Below are positions 1 through 10,858 of a stretch of 64,000 nt of DNA, one piece after another. The notes under the pieces were generated by a model that was not told the DNA's origin, ran no database searches, and saw only the letters and a program-made list of their open reading frames with translations. Position 1 is the stretch's first letter. Each line of letters begins with the position of its first letter. The DNA comes from Isoetes taiwanensis (lineage: Eukaryota; Streptophyta; Lycopodiopsida; Isoetales; Isoetaceae), in the NCBI GenBank assembly GCA_021234155.1, contig JAJEKV010000011.1:18802677-18866676 (forward strand), given 5' to 3'. Position numbers and translations under genes: made by a program.

Positions 1-2165
1 CATATGTTCAACTTTAACAACCTTGCATGCTGATATTGGCAAGAATAGCAATTATGACAAAGAGTGTGTATGACAAAAGTAACACTAAAGACATGATGAC
101 TCTTCTCACCCTTTAAAAACTAAATTAGAATTGGATTGATTTTAAATATATGCACTGCGCATAACATATGTAAGGGGTATTATTGTGCATTAAGTAAAAG
201 AGTATATTTAATAGTTAGGAATGACTTTACGGTGAAGATGAAAGCATAGTAACAATTGACAATGTGGTAAAATCTAGAGGAACAACATTGGGCCTAAATC
301 TTGCAAGTGCAGAAAGTGTTTTTTCTCATGAAAAATGCCTAACCACAAACCGAGTAGGGATCAAAGTAATGTTTGGCTATACTATTATGATACATTGATT
401 AACATACGTGTCAGACATACCTTCTTCAATGAATGACAGAATATGTTGATTAACATACGTGTTACACATACCTTCTTCTTCAATGAATGATAGAAGGCCA
501 CAGGAGACAAAATCACATCCTTTAAATACAATATAGACACTTGCATACATAAGCATAGTGTATTGCTCAACCACAACTCTCCTTATAAATATTAAGCCGT
601 TAACAACTTATATCCCATAGCTAATTTTGCACCATCTAGTGTTCATAACAACTACTAATCACCAACATCAATCTAGACCAAATTAGTAACCAAGGTTAAA
701 TTCGAGCGCGAGGGAAAGCCGAAGTTGATTTCCAGGAACAGAGCAACCAATTTGCACGGCGAAGAATAATGTTTAATATGTTGACACATTGGACCATTTA
801 AAGCATATGCATTTTCAAACTAAATGGTTATTGAAGTATGATCTATTGAATATTTAGAAGGAATTAGGAGTTAATGGCACATATAAGAGTCCTAGACCCC
901 TTCCTTCCGGGTCATTTGCGCAGAGGAGAACGAAAAGGCCCCTCATGGTCATTGGAACAGTGTGTGTGAATGTCTGCTAGTTAGAGACATACTATATGTC
1001 CATTCTTCATTTCCGAACATTAGACACTAAACTGCTTATATAACTGGTGATCAATGATGCAATTTATAGGGGCAAGTCAAAGAGAAACTCCTGAAAGCAC
1101 CCTTAATATTCATGGATCTGGAACAATCCCACGAATATACTGGCAATCAACAGCTCACAGTCAAGTCAACGTTTGGAAAAAAAAACCCATAAGGAAATAC
1201 CAGTCTAGCTAAATTCAAGTATCTCTACCTTAGGGACAATGACTTCACGATTAAATTAGTATAGAAAATCATCATTTTACCATCCCATCTGCTTGCTGCC
1301 AACTGCCCAATAAAATTTCCAATAACATTTGCATTGGAAAGATACCTTTGAGTGAAAGTTTAGACAATCCGAAAAAATATAAATTTTGGAAGCAACATCA
1401 AAATAACTTCTTTCGCAATAGATTTATACAAACCACAGATCATTATGAGGTTCACGTTGTCCTCAAGGTAAACATTGTATTTGCTTGATTTCATTAACCA
1501 ATACAGAGGTGAAGGACTAAGATGTTATATGTATTTGAATGGCAATAATAAATCTCACTTTTTTCCTCTTTCTTATCGCACGGTGTGCATTTAGGGAACG
1601 GGTTGTCAGTCTCTATTGACAGAGCATAGACATCATCACACATGTTAAATTGGACATCTGTTCTTTTGCTACATGATCTTCTCAACTTACGTGATATTCA
1701 TGTGTTTTGTTGCTAATGCTTACTGTTTACTTAAATTCTCTTAAGCCTTTACCATATCTCAAACAGGGGAAGACATATGGGACAGTCTTTGCATCCAAAG
1801 ACCTCAGCAATTTTCAATTCCTACCATTCAAGTGTTGGCAGTTTATGTAGTTGCATGATTTTCCGGATACCATATAGACATTGCACAGGCTTCACAATGT
1901 CGTAAAATTCTAACTGCAATCAGGAAATACTTACCGTTATTGCTTTCAAAACCCTATGATTGTCAGATGCACGAAACTTACTGTTTCTATAGCCAAATTC
2001 AGGTTTCTACAATCAGCGGCGTCACAGCTTGCAAGGGCTGTGAACCACAACTCAAATCAAGATCTTCAACCCTGCACTACCCTTCTTAGTTTTAAGGTCT
2101 GTACCAACAGCTGTGCCTCCTTGTTATTACAAATCACTGACATTACAAAGTGACTCGTTATTTAC
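1..2165. other. No recognisable gene
   Basis: AT-rich DNA with only short ORFs on both strands. I recognise no protein family, RNA gene or mobile-element end here. Downstream exons of the minus-strand gene described at 2166-3812 would fall in this stretch if that gene is real, but I could not define any with confidence. Confidence 0.4.
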
Positions 2166-3812
2166 CTGGTAAATTCGAAGCAGTGTGAACCTCACCCTCT
2201 CAATTCCATAGCGAACCTGCATAGCAAAAAGGATTATAGAAGTATTGAAGCTAGGTTAACTCTACGACTTGCATAAAACTTACATATATGAATATATGAA
2301 TTTAACATGTACCAGTAAGGAGCAGTCTTCCTTCCGAAAGGAATACCTATGATTTTCATACATAGTTCAAAAGCAAGACAATGAATAATGGCACATAACA
2401 TAAACCTACTATTACAGCAATAGAACCAATGTTAATATGTACTCAAACTTAAACGCAAACAAAACCATCAAGAGCCTTAATATAAGAGCTTTTTTGTCTT
2501 AATATAAGCCTTAATATAAGCATCTTTTAGTCTTAATTGATAAAAACCATAACCAACACCATCATGCCTCCCCTCTGAACATTTCTCAAAACATAAAAAT
2601 TAATGGTGAATTTGTAGCTTGCATGCGTTGGTCCTTCGCATAAAGGAAATCAATTTCATATCTTAAAGAAAATGGCTTGTAAACATCACAAAAGCATTAA
2701 AGGCAAAACCAAAATGGAATGCAACACATGCAGAAGAGGTTTGGATGTCGAAGTTGATGAAAATATAAAGGGAATCTGCCCAATCTATCTTGAAGAAAGA
2801 ATGAGCAGAATTAGCAGATGCATAAAATAAGAAAAATAGGCACAAACAATGTAGAACAAAAATAAATCTCATTGTGATGCTAGATTAACTATAAACCCTA
2901 ATGCATTTTGGAAATGGACACTAATGACTTACATCATCCTACCTCAAGCCCACCACATCCAACCTGGATTATAATATAATTGGAGGCTATCTGGTTATAC
3001 ACTGCATATGGTTGAACTGGAGACTGCATTGAAGACCGTCTGAACTATAAAATTTACTCAAATACCCCAGAATACACAAACAACACGGCAACATATTGAA
3101 GATAAAAGGTGCTATGGACTAGAAGGCAGGATTTGAAGCATTTACAAAACTCACAGGTTGTGAAGCTGGCTATTTTTGCTTGCTATATCATCAGCATGAG
3201 TAGACAACTGGATTGTTGAACAGTCCTGCAAAGCTACCAAGGTTACCAATCTTAATGCCTCTAAATGAAAAGGCTCCAGTGTACCATCAACAATAGAGAT
3301 CTCATTTGTCAAAAGAAAATAAAACTTTGAAAGATTACCTTATCTTTCTCATCTTTCATATTGAAACCCTATGATTCATGTAGCCTGAGACGAAGGTCCT
3401 ATAAATAAAAAAAACAGAAGTCTCTTGCTCCAGATTGGTTTTAGTACTTTTTGTAAGAGACGTGACCTGCATATAATAAAACAACAGTTCTTTACACCAA
3501 TGAATCTGCTTAAGAAATGTCGACATTTTCTTCTCAGTGGCATTGTAGAAAACGATATGAGAGGAGGCACCCATGCCCTGGATGACACAGTTTCAGAATT
3601 GCATAGTTTCATGGCTGATTTTCCAAAATAAAATGAGACAAAAGTAAAACATCAGACAGACATCCAGGGTAAAGAACTGAGCCACGGATTGCAGAGCTTG
3701 GTTAACCTGTATGAATGAAAATATAAATAAAGAGAATCTAAGAAGTTTACCTGCAAGTTACCTCCCTTTCTTGTAGTCGCAACAAAACCGCTTTCTTCAA
3801 AGCTCTGATATT
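2166..3812 (-). CDS. Exon-like segments of an unidentified minus-strand gene
   Basis: I do not recognise the product. Read on the minus strand, several short open segments have canonical splice borders. About 3812-3751 encodes RALKKAVLLRLQEREVTC and ends at a GTAAAC donor. An open segment below 3706 follows an AG acceptor and begins VNQALQSVAQFF. 3225-3155 lies between an AG acceptor and a GTGAGT donor, encoding a helical segment beginning DCSTIQLSTHADDIASKNSQ. 2216-2166 is 51 nt (17 codons), encoding VRYGIERVRFTLLRIYQ before a GTAAAT donor. The composition suggests helices or coiled coil. I could not show that the phases chain across all segments, so exons are missing or the gene is decayed. 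A possible first exon lies in the 3919-4170 minus ORF. The reading is splice-site inspection only. Confidence 0.35.
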
Positions 3813-4424
3813 TAAACTTGCTTCACATACAAATGCCTACTTAAGCTCCAAGCTCTGATATTTAGATGACAGAAAGAGCTCTTACTTCACATTATATGGC
3901 TGCAGAAGCTTCGATCCTTTATAGCTTGAATCCTACAGATTTGCTGCGTTTGGTGCTCCAATCTGGGAACTTGATCATTGATGCTTCGAAATCCGCCTTT
4001 CTTTCTTGTTTCGATTTGGACTCAACAAACCTTGCGCACAAAAGATCGCCGAGGAAGAAAAAGCTTTCAGTATTCCTATTCAATTTCTTAGGCGCTGGCC
4101 TGGTGCCATGCTTGAAAGAAGTAAGAACCGTGTACGAAAAATGCTTAGCTTTAGTCATGGCCGCTACCAAAGCTCCTATGATTTCCTCCGGCGATTTAAC
4201 TAAAAAGAAATGGTCGGATGGGAGAAGAATCCACCGCCATGACCTTTTGCTGAATTAAACATAACCGCGGCCCGCCGTCCACTGCTCCTGGAAAAAGTTA
4301 CAGCCTGGCAGAAAAGTAAAGATATTGCCGGAAAATTCATTTTTGGATTTCAGAAGTCACGCCTGAAAAGGGCACACACCGGCATCAGCAGAAAACCAAA
4401 GAAACTTTTTATTAAGATCTTTGA

Positions 4425-4576
4425 GCATGTGAAACACAACATAAATAAGCCCCACACAACATAAATAAGCATGTGAAACACAACATAAATAAGCGTACAC
4501 AACATAAATAAGCATGTGAAACACAACATAAATAAGCGTACACAACATAAATAAGCATGTGAAACACATAAATAAG
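4425..4576. repeat. Minisatellite, composite 43-bp unit
   Basis: A tandem array built from the core ACATAAATAAGC. Two subunits alternate, about 24 nt (atgtgaaacacaacataaataagc without the last bases) and 19 nt (gtacacaacataaataagc). They form a 43-bp higher-order unit repeated about three times, with slightly degenerate ends. Confidence 0.85.
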
Positions 4577-5111
4577 CTACTGGCACAACATTTGGTAGTA
4601 GCAATGAATTACCAAATGAATACCTTTTGACCAGAAGGAAACCAATTAATGGATCTAGAGCCAATGGCTCAGAAATCTTATGGTGAGGTGGAAATGCAGT
4701 TTGACCCCCTCACGAATTTATTGGACGGCTTGCAATGCACTAGGAGGAATAACCAGTGGAATATTACATTGCTCAATGGTTAAGAATAAGCGATAAGGAA
4801 GAATGAGCGAATAAGGATCCGAAGTTATACGGACGAGAAGAAAACCAATTAATGGATGTATAGGCTAGTAGTTCTTTTACAGTGCAGGCCACTTAATATT
4901 TGCCCACGTGAATTTGACATCAGCTTTTATTTTGGACACCTCCAAATGGTGCATGTGGTTCGATCTCGATTAATTCCGTTGTTCCAAAACTCCTGCGTGC
5001 TGGAACGGGTCCGATCTGAAGTAATGGAAGTAAATGTGTTGTAACCGTACATTCTGACAAACATCTCTACACTCTATAGTCGCCAAGACTACCCGCACAT
5101 GTCCATCAACT

Positions 5112-7072
5112 ATGGCTTCGCCTTTAGAACCTCTGCTAGAATATGATAATGTAGTCTCTGATGGTTCTTTGGACTATTTTGGTAATCCGGCAAGTAGAAG
5201 CAAGACAGGGGGGCCAAAGATTGTAAATTTTGTATTGGGTGAGTAGAAAAATTCGCAGATTTCAATTTCTGCATATAATTTTGGACACCAAAGATCAGGT
5301 TGCTCATTTTTAATCGGTAGAATGTGTTTCTTCTTCTTGAGCAATGAAAGACTGTTTGGAATAGAGGTGAGCATGGCTCTTTACATGGAAAAGGAGTACC
5401 ATGTCGGGGGATGGAGTTGCAAAAACTCATGAACAATTTTATTGCAACTTCTTACCTTGTCTCATTTCTTGGAGGTTTTTGGGCGATGCATATGTGGGAA
5501 GATTTAGGGCGCAGCCATCTTTCTCGGCTATCTCAGATTACAGTAACGAGATCTGCCCCCTTATGTGTGCGATACTTTTCCTTTTGGATTTAATCCTTTT
5601 TTTCTTGATTTGTAACTATTTCGTGGTCTCATTACGCTTTTACAATATCACCGTGTAGTTCCGATTTGAGACCACCTCCATGTCCGCAAGGACGGGAGTT
5701 TTGTGATAATGCAACCTCTTGGCGAAAGGCATTTTTCTATATCAGCCTAATACCTTGTAGCCATTGGCTATGGCGGAGCGAACCATGCCTCCACGGCTTT
5801 TGGTGCTTGGTCAATTTGATGAAGAAGATCCGTAAGAACTTGTTCACAAAAGCTCCTTCTTCTATAAGCAATTTTTGTTCTTCTCATGTGGGTCTATTAT
5901 TGCTTCCACGGTTTTGGTGTATATTGTCAACAATGTAAGTTATGCTTTAGGGTTTGGAGCATGCACAATTTCGGTGGCTATGGCAATGGTATCCGTATTT
6001 CTTGGTTTGAGGTCCTATCGCTATCACTAGGAAAAAATCCATTTACGTATAGCACGTGTTTTACCGCAGGGGCTCGCAATGCAAAGTTAAAGACCCCGAT
6101 AATCCCGACCGTTATATAAAGGCAATGAAGAGGGGAGTCTATTAAAAACATACGCATAACGCCCTTCGGTATGCATAAGCAATATATTATTGTTTCGTGA
6201 TACGCTTCTTTTACTTCTTCTCTTTTTAGATGGCTAGATAAAGCAAAGAATCGGGGCCCGACTTATCCTGTAATGGAGCGAAAAAGAAATCCTTGGCTTC
6301 TTTCCACAAGTGGGCTGAGGTAGAAGAGGTCAAGAATTTTCTGAGCATTCTGCCTATGTGCATATCTACACTCTTGTATGGAATGGTTCACATGCAAGAT
6401 TATTCTCTGTTTGTTACACAAAGTGCATCTATGGATACTCTTATAGGAGGATTCAATCTTCCTCCTGGATTTTTCTTCACATTCAATACAGTGAGTGCCA
6501 TTGTGGGGACTATATTATATGAATACATTATAATTCCATGGTTAGGAAGGCACTCTTATGGGGGACCTAATACCATTCAAAGGACATCTTTTGGTCTTAT
6601 CTTCTCCACTCTTGCAATGTTTTGTGCAGGGGTGGTGGAATATGTAAGGCTCAATCTAGTAAAGAAGTACAATTTGTTTCATATTAGCACAGCTCCTTTG
6701 ACTGCTTTTTGGGTCATCCCTCAATTTGTATTTCTAGGCATTTCTGAGGGTTTGAGCTATGTGGGAATGACAGAATTTTTCTATGCAGAAGCTCCCGAAT
6801 CGCTGAAAGGTGCAAGCTCTGGAATCTTTCTAGTGTTTCTTGCCTTTGGTGGATTTAGCTGCAGTGCCTTCATTAACTTGTTAAATACCCTTACCCAGAC
6901 AAAAGACCATCCTGGCTGGGTTGCTGATAATCCAAACCGTGGTCATTTGGACTACTACTTCTTTCTCTTAGGCTCTATTTCTGCCTTGAACGTGATATAC
7001 ACTTATAGTCTCTCCAGATACAGAAGTTCAAACCAAGTACCAGATGTCAAGGACCATGATTATATTCCATGA
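5112..7072 (+). pseudogene. NRT1/PTR family (NPF) transporter gene, 4 exons, broken as sequenced
   Basis: NPF proteins are 12-helix proton-coupled plasma- or organelle-membrane carriers for nitrate, peptides or hormones; the substrate cannot be told here. Exon 1 (5112-5238) encodes an acidic leader then DYFGNPASRSKTGG, with donor G|GTGAG. Exon 2 carries ALYMEKEYH, SYLVSFLGGF and DAYVGRF. Exon 3 starts after the AG at 5657-5658 with LRPPPCPQGREFC, then FFYISL, the hallmark QFDEEDP and IIASTVLVYI. Exon 4 (6230-7072, after AG at 6228-6229) begins WLDKAKNRG and continues through VEEVKNFLSILPMC, AEAPESLKG and the last helices to a normal TGA. The ExxER motif is not intact. Frame is lost after the exon 2 start, at LGGF/DAY, at YISL and QFDEEDP (with a TAA), after LRSYRY, and before VEEVK. 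Several of these sites should contain CAG or CTG in the family, so the gene may be intact in the plant. The last exon alone encodes about 260 residues. Confidence 0.85.
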
Positions 7073-7311
7073 TGGTAAGGAAAAAACATATGGTTTCAAG
7101 AAACATATCTGTTTTTTGGACCTTGTAAGACCTAAATTCTGTTGCCAAGCGATGAGCAAGTATTGTGAGCTTCCATGTTGCCCACAATGTGTGTTGTCTA
7201 TTGTCCTGTACAACTGCATCAGCTCGTGAAGATCTTAACCTCAACTAATAAGGCATTGTTTTCTTTTCTTCCATTGGATTTAAAGCCTTTATGTATCACA
7301 AAAACCATATC

Positions 7312-7360
7312 AAACAAGGTGTTGCGCACGGAGGGTTGCCCTCCTGTGGCCCGAGAGTGT
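7312..7360. repeat. Dispersed hairpin-containing repeat (copy 1)
   Basis: This segment contains the inverted repeat CGGAGGGttgCCCTCC. It matches the reverse complement of 24085-24130, and of the equivalent place in the second 9.4-kb unit at about 33492-33537. The shared run covers aacaaggtg, gcgcacggagggttgccctc and ccgagagtg. It may be the end of a mobile element, but I could not define one. Confidence 0.6.
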
Positions 7361-7710
7361 GATTTCATGTTTCTTATTGATGTTGCGTTTTCATGGTTCT
7401 TGCTGGGTCATATCATGTGTCGGGGATTATTAATGTTTTGAACGGGGGTTTTTGTTTTGTGTTGTTTTGTTTTCTTTTGTTTATGAATTGTACATGGCCC
7501 AAAATGAGGCGTGCGAAGCTAAGTGCCTAGACCAATTGTCATTGTATGTGACCATGTTTTTTGTTTAAAACACATTAGCCATTCATGAAGAATGCTTTGT
7601 GTAGTTAAATTAGTAATGGAAATTGTACAAGGCCTGTATGAATACATGATTTCATTTTCATGCATACAAAGGAATAGAATACCCAATGGTAAAAAAGAAC
7701 GAATTTGTGT

Positions 7711-7830
7711 TTTGCTAATATAACAATCCCATTTCGAATATGCACGTTTAAGTGATTTGCTAATGTAGTAATTCCATTTCTAATATGCAAGTTTACGTGA
7801 TTTGCTATTTCTAATATGCACGTTTAAGTT
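7711..7830. repeat. 45-bp tandem repeat, 2.7 copies
   Basis: Units start at 7711, 7756 and 7801, each opening with TTTGCTA and ending near GTTTAAGTGA or GTTTACGTGA. The third is internally deleted. Units differ at a few positions. Confidence 0.85.
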
Positions 7831-8154
7831 GGTTGGTGCCAGTTAATTTTGGGTACAAACCATCAGGAAATTTAATGACATGCGAAAAGCATTTAACATA
7901 TTAATGGAAAACCAAATGTCATTGTTACAATATGTTGTAGCCTATACAGGGATTTATGTCAATCGTCTGCATCAACTCAGACCACAAGCCCATAATAGCT
8001 TGAATTGTATCTTACTTTATGAACTTTGACTGCATTTTCGGCTTTACATTATGGCTTCAATACTTTATATGGATAGTGACATGCTTTTCTATACAAAGAA
8101 ATGATTAGTTGATGATGCCTTTCTCTTTATGCGAATCAAGAAAACCACGATCGC

Positions 8155-8488
8155 ATATATTGCTTCGCCTCTCACATTATCCTAAATAGCTTGCTGCAAT
8201 GGAGACTTGATGGTTAGAGGAACCTGCATATTTTATTACATCCCAGAATGAGTTCAAACATGGAAAGAGAGCATATTTGGTTGTAAAATATTACACATTA
8301 CCCTTATAGTTTATCCTTAATATATATTGCTTCGCCTCTCACATTATCCTAAATGGCTTGCTGCAATGGAGACTTGATGGTTAGAGGAACCTGCATATTT
8401 TATTACATTCCAGAATGAGTTCAAACATGGAAAGAGAGCATATTTGGTTGTAAAATATTACATATTACCCTTGTAGTTTATCCTAAAT
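8155..8488. repeat. 167-bp tandem duplication
   Basis: Two direct copies, about 8155-8321 and 8322-8488, start with atatattgcttcgcctctca and differ at only a few bases (for example cctaaatagc versus cctaaatggc). No coding content is recognised. Confidence 0.9.
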
Positions 8489-9228
8489 GTTCTGATGCAT
8501 TTGCAGAGACTTGGCATAAACTTAGATACCTTTAGTCCAGGGAGAGATGTTTTGATCCTTGGAGTAACATGATGACTTTCTAGTTCTGCATATGAAAACT
8601 TTGGGTGATGCCATTAGATGATAAAACATATGTTCTTTCAAAATAAGGACACACAAGAGGTATCTTTGCATCCTTATCTGCTTTTCCCTTCTGTCTGTGG
8701 GTTCTAATTTGATTCATTTGGGGACACATCAACAAGTTACATTTCAGTAGGGTATTGAAATGCTTAAGATATTTAAAAGCTACCCATCCAAGGCATCTAT
8801 ATTAGATGACTTTCAATTTTACGATAATAGACAACCAGCAATGCAGGAGAAAAGATTTCGGCATCAACTGCAAAATTCCCATCAAGGGCAACAACAGGCA
8901 AGTAACAGTATTATGTACCTTGTACATGGGGCTATCATTCTCACATGTACATTAAACTGCATGCTAGAAGGTTTTGGTTTTTTTTTTTTCAGTCAAAAGA
9001 ACCTCCATAACCGTGACATTTTAAACTGGCCAATTAGATAGTTGTGTCAATGGATACAAAGGCTCAAATGACTAGACAGGAACCACAGGACAATCACTGA
9101 CACTCTCATTATGATTGAAGAAAGTCTTATGAACAGTTATATTATTCTCTTAATCTGATATTATCAGTCCAACAATAAAACTTATATAATCTGAATATAG
9201 TCCACAGCATCAAACTTCATGCGGGTTA

Positions 9229-9526
9229 GGGAGTGCGGGTTAGGCGTGCATCTATGTCATTTGCCTGCAAGGAAAGAGACCCTTATATCAGTAAACAATA
9301 AATCAAATGCAAGTTACTGAAGTTCAAAGGTTTACTGACACGAGCAATGTATTTTAAGTAATATTACTGACACGAGCAATGTATTTTAAGTAATGTACAT
9401 TAGCTTACTTTTGCAGCTCCAGCATTATAGAATTCTGCTGCCTCGTTCCAATTCTTCTGTTATGCATTTATCTTTCCCAGAGCATTATACTCTACTGGAC
9501 TTTTTGGGTACTTTTTCACAGCAAAT
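9229..9526 (-). CDS. TPR-like exon pair of an unidentified minus-strand gene
   Basis: On the minus strand, 9526-9409 follows an AG acceptor and ends at AAA|GTAAGC. It encodes 39 codons, including FAVKKYPKSPVEYNALGKI and NWNEAAEFYNAGAAK. The alternating helical pattern resembles a tetratricopeptide-type repeat. The next exon starts at 9264 after CCTTGCAG and continues in phase with ANDIDARLTRTP. There is one in-frame TAA between KINA and QKNWN, at a place where CTG or CAG would restore the reading. Further exons probably lie either side but were not resolved. The family assignment rests on pattern only. Confidence 0.45.
9332..9395. repeat. 32-bp tandem duplication
   Basis: The block starting ttactgacacgagcaatgta is present at 9332-9363 and again at 9364-9395 with almost no change. 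It lies in the presumed intron between the two TPR-like exons. Confidence 0.85.
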
Positions 9527-10649
9527 CTGTTGAAAACTCGTAAGGGTCAAAATATCACAAACTACACTAATAAGCACTTGAACCTCTCAATACACAAGAT
9601 GAACATTTCCAAGCTTATGTAAAGGTTGACACCTTCCACATGCTGCAATATACATGTGGCATATAAAGTGTCGTGTCTTTCAGAAGCACCTGCACAAGTT
9701 GTACAACTGACTCTCATGAATAGAGAAGTACGTTTGCTATTCTGCCAACACCAGCTGCATGCAAATATTTGTCAACAGCTATGTATACCAGTCTTGACAA
9801 ATTAAATATATGCATTTATCCACTCGCAAATCCAAGTACATGCAGGCCAGAGAGCAATAACTATAATCGCCATTCTACTAGCAAATCTAAGTAGAATTAA
9901 GCGACAGTAATAAAAAAGTAGGATCGACAGAGCATTCATATTGATGTCAAGTACGGACAACGCTTGGTATCAACATAAATACTTCCCTTCATTTATTCTT
10001 AGAAAACTTGACCAAATAAAAACACATGCATACAGATGAGACGCAAAGTAAAAAATGCAGGATCATGATGAATACGCATACTGAAATATACATCATTTTT
10101 CCATCCAGCAGCGAATTTTTCATTGATAAAAACTGAAAAAGCAGACATTTTGGTTATGGATAGCTTTTAGATTGCATAGCTATGTCTGGTTGGACAATAT
10201 AGGCACATCATACTTGTTCTATTTTCTTAGTCATCTTCTCTATTCTATAGGATGATAATTGAACATCATCTCCACAATCCACAACAGGGCAATACTCGAA
10301 ACAAAAATGATACCATATAATGCGGAAGCGACTCAGGTTTTGTGCCACGTAACAACTAGCAGAGTTATGAATTATGTTATACAGTGGCTCAAGATGATGT
10401 GGCTGGTTGTGAAGATAGATTTATGCATAGATTAGTATACGATGGAGGAAATTTGTGGTGTGGGCATGGAGATATCAAGCATTTACCATACTAAGGTGTT
10501 CATTGATGGGCTGAGGATTCCGTCAGAGGTGGGCATACACTTTTCCAGATTCAACACCATCCAGTCTGCATTCTAAGTCACATTCTCCTTCAAGTATCAC
10601 GTGACAATGCCACACAACACATCTTTCCAAGTAGTCCTGCAATATACAA
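9527..10649. other. No defined feature
   Basis: AT-rich sequence with no ORF I can support. A few minus-strand segments after AG acceptors (for example near 9730-9765, reading AGVGRIANVLL) could be further exons of the TPR-like gene. I did not find a consistent phase chain. Confidence 0.35.
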
Positions 10650-10858
10650 AGCATTTTAGAGGCCCTCTGATGGGCCGGTCGACGGACATGGCAGATTTAC
10701 CTTTTCTGCCATAACTTCTGCATCCGAGCTCGCTTTTTGGTGTGTCTGGGCTCGTTGGAAAGCTTGCATCGAGGGCTTTCCATTAGTGTGTGTTGTGGTG
10801 GGTTGCTTTTTGCACAAGGCAGCCGGATCTGGTCTGATCACTTTCGGCCACCTCATCC

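Larger units (their letters stand above)
7073..9228. other. Intergenic DNA with local tandem duplications
   Basis: Nothing coding is recognised beyond short shadow ORFs. The stretch holds a 49-bp piece at 7312-7360 that recurs inverted in the 9.4-kb units, a 45-bp tandem repeat at 7711-7830 and a 167-bp tandem duplication at 8155-8488. Confidence 0.5.

Noticed and set aside
3866-4258. 130-residue plus-strand ORF as a gene
   Set aside because: Composition is unremarkable and the opposite strand reads equally well; with exon-like segments on the minus strand nearby, I could not support it as coding.
4425-4576. CRISPR-like array
   Set aside because: Repeats are contiguous with no unique spacers and there are no cas genes; this is a minisatellite in plant DNA.
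4350-4664. Minus-strand ORF rich in Cys, Phe and Tyr
   Set aside because: It simply translates the minisatellite.
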